Source of the DNA: Acidovorax carolinensis
Lineage (GTDB): Bacteria; Pseudomonadota; Gammaproteobacteria; Burkholderiales; Burkholderiaceae_C
Direction of reading: 5' to 3'
Assembly (NCBI RefSeq): GCF_002157145.1
Contig: NZ_CP021361.1
Coordinates: 3,031,001-3,095,000, forward strand
DNA: 64,000 nucleotides
Part shown: piece by piece, positions 56,319 to 64,000 of the stretch
How positions within the stretch are numbered: position 1 is the first letter of the stretch
Layout: each line of letters begins with the position of its first letter
The notes under the pieces: model-generated
What the model saw: the letters and a program-made list of their open reading frames with translations, nothing else
Told to the model about the DNA's origin: nothing
Database searches by the model: none
Position numbers and translations under genes: made by a program

Positions 56319-56945
56319 TCACCACCGCTTGCCCGACTGGTTTTCCAGCAGAGGGCGCACACGCGCCGAAATCGCCTCGCGGGCGCGAAAAATCCGCGAC
56401 CGCACCGTACCGATGGGACATTCCATCGCGGCGGCAATCTCTTCGTAAGTCAATCCCTCGATCTCACGCAAGGTCACCGCCTGCCGCAAATCGTCCGGCA
56501 ATGCCTCCATGGCCGCATTCACGGCTTCGGCAATTTCACGGGCTGCAAGAATGGTTTCGGGCGTTTCTTCGGAAGTTAGTTCATGTCCAAAGCGGGAAGT
56601 TTCATCTTCCTCATCACTGCCGCGCAGGGCGTTTTCGGAAATGACCGGATTGCGCTTCATGTCCATCAGCGCCTTTTTGGCCGTGTTCACGGCAATCCGG
56701 TACAGCCAGGTATAGAACTGCGCATCGCCCCGAAACTGGTGCAGTGCCCGGTAGGCGCGGATAAAGGTTTCCTGTGCGATATCGGGGACGAGGTCCGTGT
56801 CTCGCACCATGCGACCAATCAGACGCTCGATGCGCCTCTGGTATTTGATGACCAGCAACTCGTAGGCGCGCTGGTCACCCGCGACCGTGCGCTCCACCAG
56901 TTGGAGATCGCTGTCTAAGGGGGCGGTGGGGGGAGTTACGGTCAT
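56319..56945 (-). CDS. rpoE: RNA polymerase sigma-E factor (RpoE/AlgU)
   Basis: ECF sigma factor for envelope stress, 208 aa. Region 2 contains YQRRIERLIGRMVRDTDLVP and DIAQETFIRAYRALHQFRGD. Region 4 HTH is LREIEGLTYEEIAAAMECPI and GTVRSRIFRAREAI. The start at 56945 (MTVTPPTAPLDSDLQLV) is chosen over an upstream in-frame ATG that would overlap the preceding membrane-protein gene. It is first of rpoE-rseA-rseB-degP. I found no convincing GAACTT-type autoregulatory promoter in the short upstream gap. Confidence 0.97.
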   Translation of the reverse strand: MTVTPPTAPLDSDLQLVERTVAGDQRAYELLVIKYQRRIERLIGRMVRDTDLVPDIAQETFIRAYRALHQFRGDAQFYTWLYRIAVNTAKKALMDMKRNPVISENALRGSDEEDETSRFGHELTSEETPETILAAREIAEAVNAAMEALPDDLRQAVTLREIEGLTYEEIAAAMECPIGTVRSRIFRAREAISARVRPLLENQSGKRW

Positions 56946-56958
56946 TGTCACTTTGAAT

Positions 56959-57477
56959 TCACGCCGGCGGGCGGCGCACCGCTGCGGGTTCGTCTGCGCG
57001 GGAGGCCTCCGGCTTGGGGCGCGAATATACCGCACGGCGCAGATCACCCCATCGTTCTGGCGCGCCCTGGCGCTCAAGCCATAACCAGGCGTGGCGCCCG
57101 TCTTGCCCGTCCAGGCAAACCCAAAGGTGATGTTGAAGATCCAGCCGCACCCACACGCTTCCTTCTAATGAATGCGCTGGCTTGCCTAGCTGTTCGGCTT
57201 CCAGACGCCAATGCACTCCGTCCCACTGCAGCAGACCATGGATCCGATACCGCCAGAAATGCCATAACGCAGACGCGGCCACGAACCAGATCAGCACGGC
57301 CACGGACCGTCGCATTGCCGAATCCCCTGCCCCGTGCAGGAGCCAGAAAACCAATACAGCGCCGCCGGCACCGAGCAGTATCAGCAAGCCCCCAAACAGC
57401 ACCGAACCCTGTCCGACGGGATAACGCACTGGCGGTGCCGAGAAATGGCGAGAAACGCTTCGCATGGCCAGCGCCAT
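56959..57477 (-). CDS. Small membrane protein of YgfX/CptA-like layout
   Basis: Hypothetical protein of 172 aa (168 from a second ATG at 57465). Two adjacent hydrophobic helices (SVLFGGLLILLGAGGAVLVF; SVAVLIWFVAASALWHFWRY) are followed by a cytosolic domain (LLQWDGVHWRLEAEQLGKPA, VRLDLQHHLWVCLDGQDGRH, WLWLERQGAPERWGDLRRAV). The helix pair plus W-rich domain resembles YgfX (CptA) proteins, which are inner-membrane proteins of debated role. It lies 13 bp before rpoE and after fabF and may share the rpoE transcript. Family assignment is tentative. Confidence 0.6.
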   Translation of the reverse strand: MALAMRSVSRHFSAPPVRYPVGQGSVLFGGLLILLGAGGAVLVFWLLHGAGDSAMRRSVAVLIWFVAASALWHFWRYRIHGLLQWDGVHWRLEAEQLGKPAHSLEGSVWVRLDLQHHLWVCLDGQDGRHAWLWLERQGAPERWGDLRRAVYSRPKPEASRADEPAAVRRPPA

Positions 57478-57602
57478 TCGCTACCCAACCGAGCGTGAAC
57501 AGACAGCCACACCCGGACAGGCACATCCGCTGAACGGGCGGCTGGTTGGCAGAACGCCGTCTCCCTGGCTGTCACCAACAGGGCCTGGTGACAGCAAGCG
57601 CA

Positions 57603-58847
57603 TCAGATCCGCTTGAAAACCAGGGTGCCGTTGGTGCCGCCAAAGCCAAAGTTGTTTTTGACGGCCACGTCGATCTGCATGTCACGCGCCGTATTGGCGC
57701 AATAGTCCAGGTCGCACTCGGGATCCTGGTTGAAGATATTGATGGTTGGCGGCACTTTCTGGTGGTGCAGTGCCAGCACGGTGAACACGCTCTCAATGCC
57801 GCCAGCGCCACCGAGCAGGTGGCCCGTCATGGACTTGGTGGAACTGACCACGGTCTTGTAGGCATGCGCGCCCAAGGCTGCCTTGATGGCGTTGGTCTCG
57901 TTCAGGTCGCCCAGCGGAGTGGACGTGCCGTGCGCATTGAGATAGTCCACCTGGTCGGCGTTGATGCCCGCGTTGTGCATGGCGCTCAGCATGGCGCGGC
58001 GTGGGCCGTCCATGTTGGGAGCGGTCATGTGACCCGCATCAGCACTCATGCCAAAGCCAGTCAGTTCAGCATAGATTTTGGCGCCACGCGCCTTGGCGTG
58101 TTCGTACTCTTCGAGCACCATGACGCCGGCGCCCTCACCCAGCACAAAACCATCACGGTCCTTGTCCCAGGGGCGGGATGCTGTCTGGGGGTCGTCGTTG
58201 CGCGTGGACAGTGCGCGCATGGCGGCAAAGCCACCTACGCCCAGTGGCGAGACGGTGGATTCGGTGCCACCGGCCACGGCCACGTCGGCATCGCCGTATT
58301 CAATCATGCGACCGGCCTGGCCGATGCAGTGCAGGCCCGTGGTGCAGGCGGTCACCACCGAAAGGTTGGGCCCCTTGAAACCAAATCGCATGGAAACATG
58401 CCCTGCCACCATGTTGATGATGGAAGCGGGCACGAAAAAAGGAGTAATGCGCCGAGGTCCCCGATTGGTCAACTCGGCGTGGGTGTTCTCGATCAGCGGC
58501 AGGCCGCCAATCCCGGAACCGATCACGCAGGCGATGCGCGTTGCCAGCTCATCGTGCAGCGCTTCCCCAGTGGGCAAGCCTGCGTCCTGCACAGCCTGGG
58601 CCGCCGCAGCGATGCCGAAATGGATGAAAGTGTCCATCGCGCGCGCATCTTTGGCGCTGATGTACGACTCCAGATCAAATCCCTTGACCTCGCCTGCAAT
58701 CTTGCAGGAAAAGTTCGACGTATCGAACTTGGTGATGAGATCAATGCCGGACTTACCGGCCAGGACATTGGCCCAGGAATCGGCCACCGTGTTACCCACG
58801 GGACTGACACACCCCAGGCCGGTCACGACAACGCGACGACGGCTCAT
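57603..58847 (-). CDS. fabF: 3-oxoacyl-ACP synthase II
   Basis: Condensing enzyme elongating acyl-ACP in fatty acid synthesis, 414 aa. Nucleophile Cys is in [14 protein letters not shown]; the histidines are in [16 protein letters not shown] and [15 protein letters not shown]. The start is [20 protein letters not shown]. It lies 47 bp after acpP, the classic fabG-acpP-fabF order. The following spacer (57478-57602) contains no gene. Confidence 0.98.
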   Translation of the reverse strand: MSRRRVVVTGLGCVSPVGNTVADSWANVLAGKSGIDLITKFDTSNFSCKIAGEVKGFDLESYISAKDARAMDTFIHFGIAAAAQAVQDAGLPTGEALHDELATRIACVIGSGIGGLPLIENTHAELTNRGPRRITPFFVPASIINMVAGHVSMRFGFKGPNLSVVTACTTGLHCIGQAGRMIEYGDADVAVAGGTESTVSPLGVGGFAAMRALSTRNDDPQTASRPWDKDRDGFVLGEGAGVMVLEEYEHAKARGAKIYAELTGFGMSADAGHMTAPNMDGPRRAMLSAMHNAGINADQVDYLNAHGTSTPLGDLNETNAIKAALGAHAYKTVVSSTKSMTGHLLGGAGGIESVFTVLALHHQKVPPTINIFNQDPECDLDYCANTARDMQIDVAVKNNFGFGGTNGTLVFKRI

Positions 58848-58894
58848 GCGTAAAAACCTTCTGCTGATCGCTCAAGTCAGGCGTGGACGCCCGC

Positions 58895-59170
<276 letters not shown>

Positions 59171-59237
59171 CTAGCCGCTTGGGGAAAGCCCCCAAGTCGA
59201 CCCGTCGCACGGATGAACCGACGTTAACTCTCAATAA

Positions 59238-59984
59238 TTACATGTACATGCCGCCATTGACGTGCAATTCCTGCCCCGTCACATAGCCCGCCTCACGCGA
59301 TGCCAGGTAGGCCACCGCATGGGCGATGTCGGCCGGCTTGCCCAGATGCCCCAGCGCGATCTGCGCTTGCAGGGCTTTTTGCTGGTCTTCAGGCAGGCTG
59401 GCCGTCATGTCGGTTTCGATGAATCCGGGCGCCACGCAATTGACCGTGATGCTTCGGCTGCCCAGTTCGCGGGCCAGTGCGCGCGTCATGCCAGCGACGC
59501 CGGCCTTGGCGGCCGCATAGTTCGCCTGCCCGGGGTTGCCCGATGCGCCCACCACGCTCGTGATGCTGATGATGCGCCCAAAACGCTGCTTCATCATCGG
59601 ACGAATCGCCGCACGGCTCATGCGGAAAACAGCCTTGAGATTGGTATCCAGCACGGCATCCCAGTCTTCGTCTTTCATGCGCATGGCCAGCGTGTCGCGC
59701 GTGATGCCGGCATTGTTCACCAATACATGCAAACCGCCCTGCTGCTTGACGATGGAGTCCATCAACGCCTCAATGGCCGCGCCATCATTGACGTTCAGGT
59801 TGGCGCCCTTGCAGCCCGGATAGGCCGACAGCGCCTGGCTGATGCGTTCTGCACCCTCGTCCGTGGTGGCGGTGCCCACCACCTGATAGCCGCGCACGGC
59901 AAGCTCCAGGGCAATCGCGGCGCCAATGCCGCGCGATGCGCCAGTCACCAGCGCCACTTGGGCTTGGGATACAGATTGCGTCAT
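59238..59984 (-). CDS. fabG: 3-oxoacyl-ACP reductase
   Basis: NADPH-dependent ketoreductase, SDR family, 248 aa. The cofactor motif is VTGASRGIGAAIALEL, with NNAGITRDTLAMRMKDEDWD and catalytic Ser and Tyr-x-x-x-Lys in ISITSVVGASGNPGQANYAA then AKAG. The C-terminus is YVTGQELHVNGGMYM. The start overlaps the fabD stop by 4 bp, so translation is coupled. Confidence 0.98.
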   Translation of the reverse strand: MTQSVSQAQVALVTGASRGIGAAIALELAVRGYQVVGTATTDEGAERISQALSAYPGCKGANLNVNDGAAIEALMDSIVKQQGGLHVLVNNAGITRDTLAMRMKDEDWDAVLDTNLKAVFRMSRAAIRPMMKQRFGRIISITSVVGASGNPGQANYAAAKAGVAGMTRALARELGSRSITVNCVAPGFIETDMTASLPEDQQKALQAQIALGHLGKPADIAHAVAYLASREAGYVTGQELHVNGGMYM

Positions 59985-60931
59985 GCCAACAACTCCCGGG
60001 TTTCGGCCAGCGTGGCCGGATCAAACAGTGCAGCACCAACCAGTTCGGGGTCGATGCGCTTGGTCAGGCCCGCCAGCACCTTGCCGGGGCCACATTCAAT
60101 GAGATGGGTGATACCGCGGCCTTTCAGCGCCTGCACGCACTCGACCCAGCGCACGGGGCCAAAGGCCTGGCGGTACAGCGCGTCGCGAATGGCGTCTGCG
60201 TCCTGCTGCACGGCCACGTCCACGTTGTTGAGCACCGGAATTTGCGGCGCGCTCAACAGCACATCGGCCAGTGCCACGCGCAGCTTCTCGGCTGCGGGCT
60301 TCATCAGGCTGGAGTGGAACGGCGCCGACACGGGCAACGGCAGCGCGCGCTTGGCGCCCGCGGCCTTGAGCAACTCGCAGGCCTTGTCCACGCCCGCCTT
60401 GGTGCCGGCGATCACGGTCTGGACCGGATCGTTGAAATTCACTGCCTCGACGACTTCGATCGATCCCGCGCCAAAGGAAGCCGCCGCCTCGGCACAGCCC
60501 GCAATGACCCGGGAGGCCTCCATGCCCAGAATGGCCGCCATGGCCCCCGTGCCCACTGGCACGGCCTCCTGCATGGCGGCGGCGCGCAGACGCACCAGCG
60601 GAGCCGCCTGTGCCAGCGTCAACACGCCCGCGGCCACCAGCGCCGAATACTCGCCCAACGAATGCCCGGCCACCGCCAGCGGCAGGGCGCCGCCTTCGGC
60701 GCGCCAGGCGCGCCACGCGGCAACCCCGGCCACCAGCATGACCGGCTGGGTGTTGGTGGTCAGGGCCAGCGCCTCCTTGGGGCCTTCCTGGATCAACCGG
60801 GCAATGTTTTCACCCAGGGCGTCAGAGGCTTCCTGAAGAGTCTGGACCACGACGGGGTGATCGCCCCAGGCGTCCAGCATGCCCACAGACTGCGAGCCCT
60901 GCCCCGGAAAGACAAATGCAAAGGATTTCAT
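59981..60931 (-). CDS. fabD: Malonyl-CoA:ACP transacylase
   Basis: Transfers malonyl from CoA to ACP, 316 aa. The start is MKSFAFVFPGQGSQSVGM. Catalytic Ser lies in LAVAGHSLGEYSALVAAG and His in LPVSAPFHSSLMKPA. VRWVECVQALKGRGITHLIE and CGPGKVLAGL close the fold. It overlaps fabG, and 65 bp upstream lies fabH, with a type-A repeat in the gap. Confidence 0.97.
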   Translation of the reverse strand: MKSFAFVFPGQGSQSVGMLDAWGDHPVVVQTLQEASDALGENIARLIQEGPKEALALTTNTQPVMLVAGVAAWRAWRAEGGALPLAVAGHSLGEYSALVAAGVLTLAQAAPLVRLRAAAMQEAVPVGTGAMAAILGMEASRVIAGCAEAAASFGAGSIEVVEAVNFNDPVQTVIAGTKAGVDKACELLKAAGAKRALPLPVSAPFHSSLMKPAAEKLRVALADVLLSAPQIPVLNNVDVAVQQDADAIRDALYRQAFGPVRWVECVQALKGRGITHLIECGPGKVLAGLTKRIDPELVGAALFDPATLAETRELLA

Positions 60932-60950
60932 AAAACCAGATGTAGATACG

Positions 60951-60995
60951 AAATATGCCCGCAGCGCTTATTCAAAAAGCGCTAACAGCTATAAC
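60951..60995. repeat. Type-A hairpin repeat between fabD and fabH
   Basis: CGCAGCGCTTATTCAAAAAG then CGCTAACAGCTATAAC. AGCGCTT and AAGCGCT pair around a TATTCAA loop. The restored fabH stop codon falls inside this repeat. Confidence 0.6.
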
Positions 60996-61965
60996 TTCAG
61001 GAGCACCGCACCCCAGGTGAAGCCGCCCCCACCCCTTCAAGCAGCAGGGTCTCACCCTTCTTGACTTGGCCAGAGCGCACCGCATGGTCCAGTGCCAGCG
61101 GAATCGACGCTGCCGATGTATTGCCATGCTGGTCCACCGTGACCACCACTTTGTCCATGGACAGCTTCAGCTTCTTGGCAGTGCTCTGCATGATGCGGAT
61201 ATTGGCCTGGTGCGGAATCAGCCAGTCGATGTCGGCATCGGTCAGGTTGGCTTTGGCCAGCGTGGCGCGCGCCGCCTTGTCGAGCACGCCCACCGCCAGC
61301 TTGAACACGGCCTGGCCGTCCATCTTGAGCAAGGGATGGCCGAGCACTTCGCCACCCGAGACACCGCCCGGCACACACAGAATATCGACATACCGCCCAT
61401 CGGCATGCAGGTCGCTGGCCAGGATACCGGGCGTTTCCGACGCCTCCAGCACCACTGCACCCGCGCCATCGCCAAACAGCACGCAAGTCGTGCGGTCCTT
61501 GAAATCCAGAATGCGACTGAACACCTCGGCCCCCACCACCAGCGCGCGCCTGGCGGCGCCGGTCTGGATCATGGCATCCGCCACCGTGAGGGCATATACG
61601 AAGCCGCTGCACACAGCCTGCACGTCAAAGGCGGGGCAACCGTTGGCTCCGAGCTTGTTTTGCAAGATGCAGGCTGCCGAAGGGAACACCATGTCGGGCG
61701 TGGAAGTGGCCACGATGATCAGATCGATGTCCTGCGGCTGGCAGCCGGCGGCCTCCAGCGCCTTCCTGGCCGCCTCCAGACCCAGATCGCTGCAGGTCAC
61801 ATCCGGCGCCGCGAAGTGGCGCGCCCGGATTCCGGTGCGCTCCACGATCCATTGGTCGGAAGTTTCGATACCGCTCTGTGCCAGCTCGGCCACCAGATCG
61901 GCGTTGGTCACACGGCGCGGGGGCAGGTAGCTGCCGGTGCCGATAATGCGGGAATAGCGTCTCAT
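60989..61965 (-). CDS. fabH: 3-oxoacyl-ACP synthase III, C-terminus altered by an apparent 1-base deletion
   Basis: Initiates fatty acid synthesis from acetyl-CoA and malonyl-ACP, about 325 aa. Catalytic Cys is in [16 protein letters not shown]; His and Asn are in [12 protein letters not shown] and [13 protein letters not shown]. As sequenced, the frame ends at 60997 with [13 protein letters not shown]. Adding one G to the G-run (C-run 61026-61030 on the plus strand) restores the invariant [15 protein letters not shown] ending at 60989. The ATG at 61965 overlaps the plsX stop (TGATG); a TTG one codon earlier is in frame. The loss would remove a conserved active-site loop, so an error is likely. 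Confidence 0.93.
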
Positions 61966-63017
61966 CAATAGGTTGTCGCCGCAGCACCGGGCGTTGGCTG
62001 GGCATTGCCAGGCGCCAGCAGGGGCGCCGCATGCGCAATCCGGGTCCGGACACGATCGAGCAGGTTGTTGCGGGCTGCATCATACGCCCGGTTCAAAGCC
62101 TGCTCGAAAGCCATGGTGTCGGCTGAACCGTGGCTCTTGAACACCAGTCCGCGCAGGCCCAACAGCGCCGCACCGTTGTAACGCCGGTAATCCATGCGAT
62201 TCATGAGCGCCTTGAGAACCGGATAAGCGACGATGGCCGCAGCTTTGGTCAGGATGTTGCGCGAAAACTCCTGTTTGAGCCCACCCACCACCATCGACGC
62301 CACGCCCTCGCTGGCCTTCAATGCGACATTGCCCACAAAACCGTCACACACCACGATGTCCACGGTTCCCTTGAAGATGTCATTGCCTTCGACATTGCCA
62401 TAAAAATTCAGATCACCCGAATTGGCAGCAGATCGCAGGAGTTCACCAGCTTTTTTGATGACTTCGCTGCCTTTGATGATTTCTTCACCAATATTGAGCA
62501 GACCCACGGTGGGCTCCTCGACACCTTTGAGCACTGAAACCAGCGCAGAGCCCATGACAGCAAACTGCAAAAGATGCTCGGCCGAGCAGTCCACATTGGC
62601 ACCCAGATCGAGCACGGTGGTGGCGCCGCCCTGCGCGTTGGGCATCTGGGTGGCAATGGCCGGGCGGTCAATGCCATCGAGCGTCTTGAGGATATAGCGG
62701 GCAATGGCCATCAAGGCGCCCGTGTTGCCGGCGGAAACCGCTGCGGCAGCCGTGCCATCCTTCACCTGCTGGATGGCAACACGCATGGACGAGTCCTTCT
62801 TGCGGCGCAGGGCAATCTCCACAGGGTCGTCCATGGCGACCACTTCGGTGGCCGGCACCACGGTGGCGCGCTCATGCGAGAAGGATTGCAGACTGTCCTT
62901 CAGGCCGACCAGCAGCAGACGGGCATCGGGATGATTGTCGAGGAACTGACGGCACGCCGCGAGCGTGACGCGGGGGCCGTGGTCGCCCCCCATGCAGTCA
63001 ACAGCCAGTGTGATCAT
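61965..63017 (-). CDS. plsX: Phosphate acyltransferase PlsX
   Basis: Converts acyl-ACP to acyl-phosphate for phospholipid synthesis, 350 aa. The start at 63017 is [20 protein letters not shown]; an ATG 15 codons upstream adds non-conserved residues. Motifs are [53 protein letters not shown], and [19 protein letters not shown]. It is coupled to fabH downstream and follows rpmF after a hairpin. Confidence 0.97.
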   Translation of the reverse strand: MITLAVDCMGGDHGPRVTLAACRQFLDNHPDARLLLVGLKDSLQSFSHERATVVPATEVVAMDDPVEIALRRKKDSSMRVAIQQVKDGTAAAAVSAGNTGALMAIARYILKTLDGIDRPAIATQMPNAQGGATTVLDLGANVDCSAEHLLQFAVMGSALVSVLKGVEEPTVGLLNIGEEIIKGSEVIKKAGELLRSAANSGDLNFYGNVEGNDIFKGTVDIVVCDGFVGNVALKASEGVASMVVGGLKQEFSRNILTKAAAIVAYPVLKALMNRMDYRRYNGAALLGLRGLVFKSHGSADTMAFEQALNRAYDAARNNLLDRVRTRIAHAAPLLAPGNAQPTPGAAATTY

Positions 63018-63073
63018 GGGCGACTTGTCCGGCCCGCTGTGCGGACCGAAAGATGAATACAACGGTCAAAACA

Positions 63074-63109
63074 AAGGCCCGCGCTACAATAAAAGTAGCA
63101 ACGGGCCTT
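63074..63109 (-). terminator. Hairpin with T-rich tail between rpmF and plsX
   Basis: AAGGCCCG pairs with CGGGCCTT, with an inner stem GCTAC / GTAGC. On the minus strand it is followed by TTTGTTTTG. It would partly end rpmF transcripts before plsX. Confidence 0.65.
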
Positions 63110-63125
63110 GCAGGGATGGCTAAAG

Positions 63126-63308
63126 TCAGGCTTCAGACTTGTTCTTCAGCACCTGGCGGCCACGGTAGAAGCCGTTGGGGCTGATGTGGTGACGCAGATG
63201 CGTTTCACCGGTGGTGGGTTCCACGGCAATGCCCGGCACGTTCAGGGCATTGTGCGAGCGGTGCATGCCGCGCTTGGAAGGGGACTTTTTGTTTTGCTGA
63301 ACGGCCAT
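63126..63308 (-). CDS. rpmF: 50S ribosomal protein L32
   Basis: Small ribosomal protein of 60 aa, [20 protein letters not shown] through [20 protein letters not shown] then Ala. The two zinc-binding CxxC pairs of some L32 proteins are absent, the zinc-free type. I chose the ATG at 63308; the longer frame upstream encodes unrelated residues. It is in the usual yceD-rpmF-plsX order. Confidence 0.97.
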   Translation of the reverse strand: MAVQQNKKSPSKRGMHRSHNALNVPGIAVEPTTGETHLRHHISPNGFYRGRQVLKNKSEA

Positions 63309-63415
63309 GATGGCTCCTGATCTGGAATGGGTTGGTAAAAACGCGATCAGCCCAAAAAGACACGATGGGGTTCGCGTGAAGCCCACGATTATAACCCAAA
63401 TGCTTTTTGGGTCGA

Positions 63416-63967
63416 TCAATCCGTCTTGCCATCCTTGCGCAAGGCGGCCAAAGCAGCAAACGGGTTGGGTTTTTCGGCATTGGCCTCTTCAAAATCGGCA
63501 TCGGAAGACGCCAGGGGCACCGAGGTCGGGCACTCGTCGTGTTTTGGCACCACGGGCAGCGCCATCAGCAGCTCATCTTCGATCAGCTCACGCAGATCGA
63601 ACTCACGGCTCAGTGCCAGCAGGTCTTCCTCGCTCTCATCGTCGAGGGCCTCGGCAGTGGCTTCATCGGCCACAAAGCGAAAGGACCGCTCCACGGCCAG
63701 AGGCACGTCCACCGGCGTCAGGCAGCGCTGGCATTCCATGGGAAAAGTGGCCTGAACCTGGACATTCAGCCACACCTGACCAATGCCGCCCAGCGCAGTG
63801 CGGATTTCACCCGTGGCCGTCCAGTCCACCCGCAGATCAGGATGCAGGCTCTTGGCCTCCTGGGACAGCCGCTCGTATTTCAGCAGCGAGTCATGCCCGG
63901 ACAGCTGCCCACCCGCCTGTGCAAAGGCCTTGACGTCGAGCCGGTCGGGAGAGAATTCCTTGGTCAT
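63416..63967 (-). CDS. yceD: YceD-family protein (DUF177, 23S rRNA accumulation)
   Basis: Protein of 183 aa. DUF177 features include [20 protein letters not shown] with the CxxC (Cys-Gln-Arg-Cys) followed by [15 protein letters not shown], the acidic stretch [11 protein letters not shown], and [21 protein letters not shown]. coli YceD is needed for proper 23S rRNA levels, and plant relatives act in 23S rRNA metabolism. The C-terminus is [16 protein letters not shown]. It lies 107 bp upstream of rpmF. The remaining 33 bases to the window edge are non-coding as far as seen. Confidence 0.93.
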   Translation of the reverse strand: MTKEFSPDRLDVKAFAQAGGQLSGHDSLLKYERLSQEAKSLHPDLRVDWTATGEIRTALGGIGQVWLNVQVQATFPMECQRCLTPVDVPLAVERSFRFVADEATAEALDDESEEDLLALSREFDLRELIEDELLMALPVVPKHDECPTSVPLASSDADFEEANAEKPNPFAALAALRKDGKTD

Positions 63968-64000
63968 GGCGGCAGTGTAAGAGAATCGGCCGATGCATCA

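Overview
The window is one contiguous, gene-dense, GC-rich chromosomal stretch from a betaproteobacterium, most likely a member of the Comamonadaceae (Acidovorax / Diaphorobacter / Alicycliphilus / Simplicispira neighbourhood). This rests on the protein sequences and on gene orders I recognise from that family: alaA-hom-thrC, rpsF-priB-rpsR-rplI-dnaB, leuC-(entericidin)-leuD-leuB, asd-fimV-truA-trpF-trpB-trpA-accD, and the long minus-strand block yceD-rpmF-plsX-fabHDG-acpP-fabF-rpoE-rseAB-degP-lepA-lepB-rnc-era-recO-pdxJ-acpS-nagZ. No tRNA, rRNA, CRISPR array, prophage or plasmid function was seen.

Layout. 1-3.2 kb (minus): end-of-window threonine synthase, homoserine dehydrogenase and an alanine-type aminotransferase. 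3.3-6.7 kb (plus): Mth938-like protein, peroxiredoxin, PIN-PhoH ATPase and a small membrane protein. 6.7-7.8 kb: a complete IS30-family element with identifiable ends and a 3-bp target duplication. 7.8-10.9 kb (minus): dnaB and the S6-PriB-S18-L9 operon. 11.1-15 kb (plus): grpE-dnaK-dnaJ with a near-consensus heat-shock promoter. 15.2-21.4 kb (plus): metallo-beta-lactamase-fold RNase-like protein, LysR regulator, leuC, entericidin-like lipoprotein, leuD, leuB. 21.5-31 kb: cupin (minus), then asd behind what looks like a Thr/Ile/Lys-codon attenuator, fimV, truA, trpFBA, accD. 31-40.6 kb: YggT, LonN-like protein, and an eight-gene translationally coupled surface-glycan locus. 40.7-44.1 kb: lysS, a REC-GGDEF protein, an MscS channel. 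44.1-64 kb (minus): the housekeeping block for cell-wall recycling, CoA/PLP cofactor steps, RNA processing, protein export, envelope stress and fatty-acid synthesis.

Two things run through the whole window. First, families of short palindromic repeats lie between genes and sometimes inside them. One copy has been split by the IS30 element, another sequence of this style adds 27 in-frame codons to nagZ, and fragments lie in trpF and the LysR gene. Second, five genes (leuC, fimV, a family 2 glycosyltransferase, the GGDEF protein and fabH) each carry what looks like a single missing base in a G/C-rich run. All five shift the same way, so sequencing or assembly error is more likely than five independent pseudogenes.

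The best candidate for something undescribed is the leader region of asd (about 22010-22220): a short ORF ending in a run of Thr, Ile and Lys codons, three mutually exclusive pairing segments, and an intrinsic terminator just before the asd start codon.
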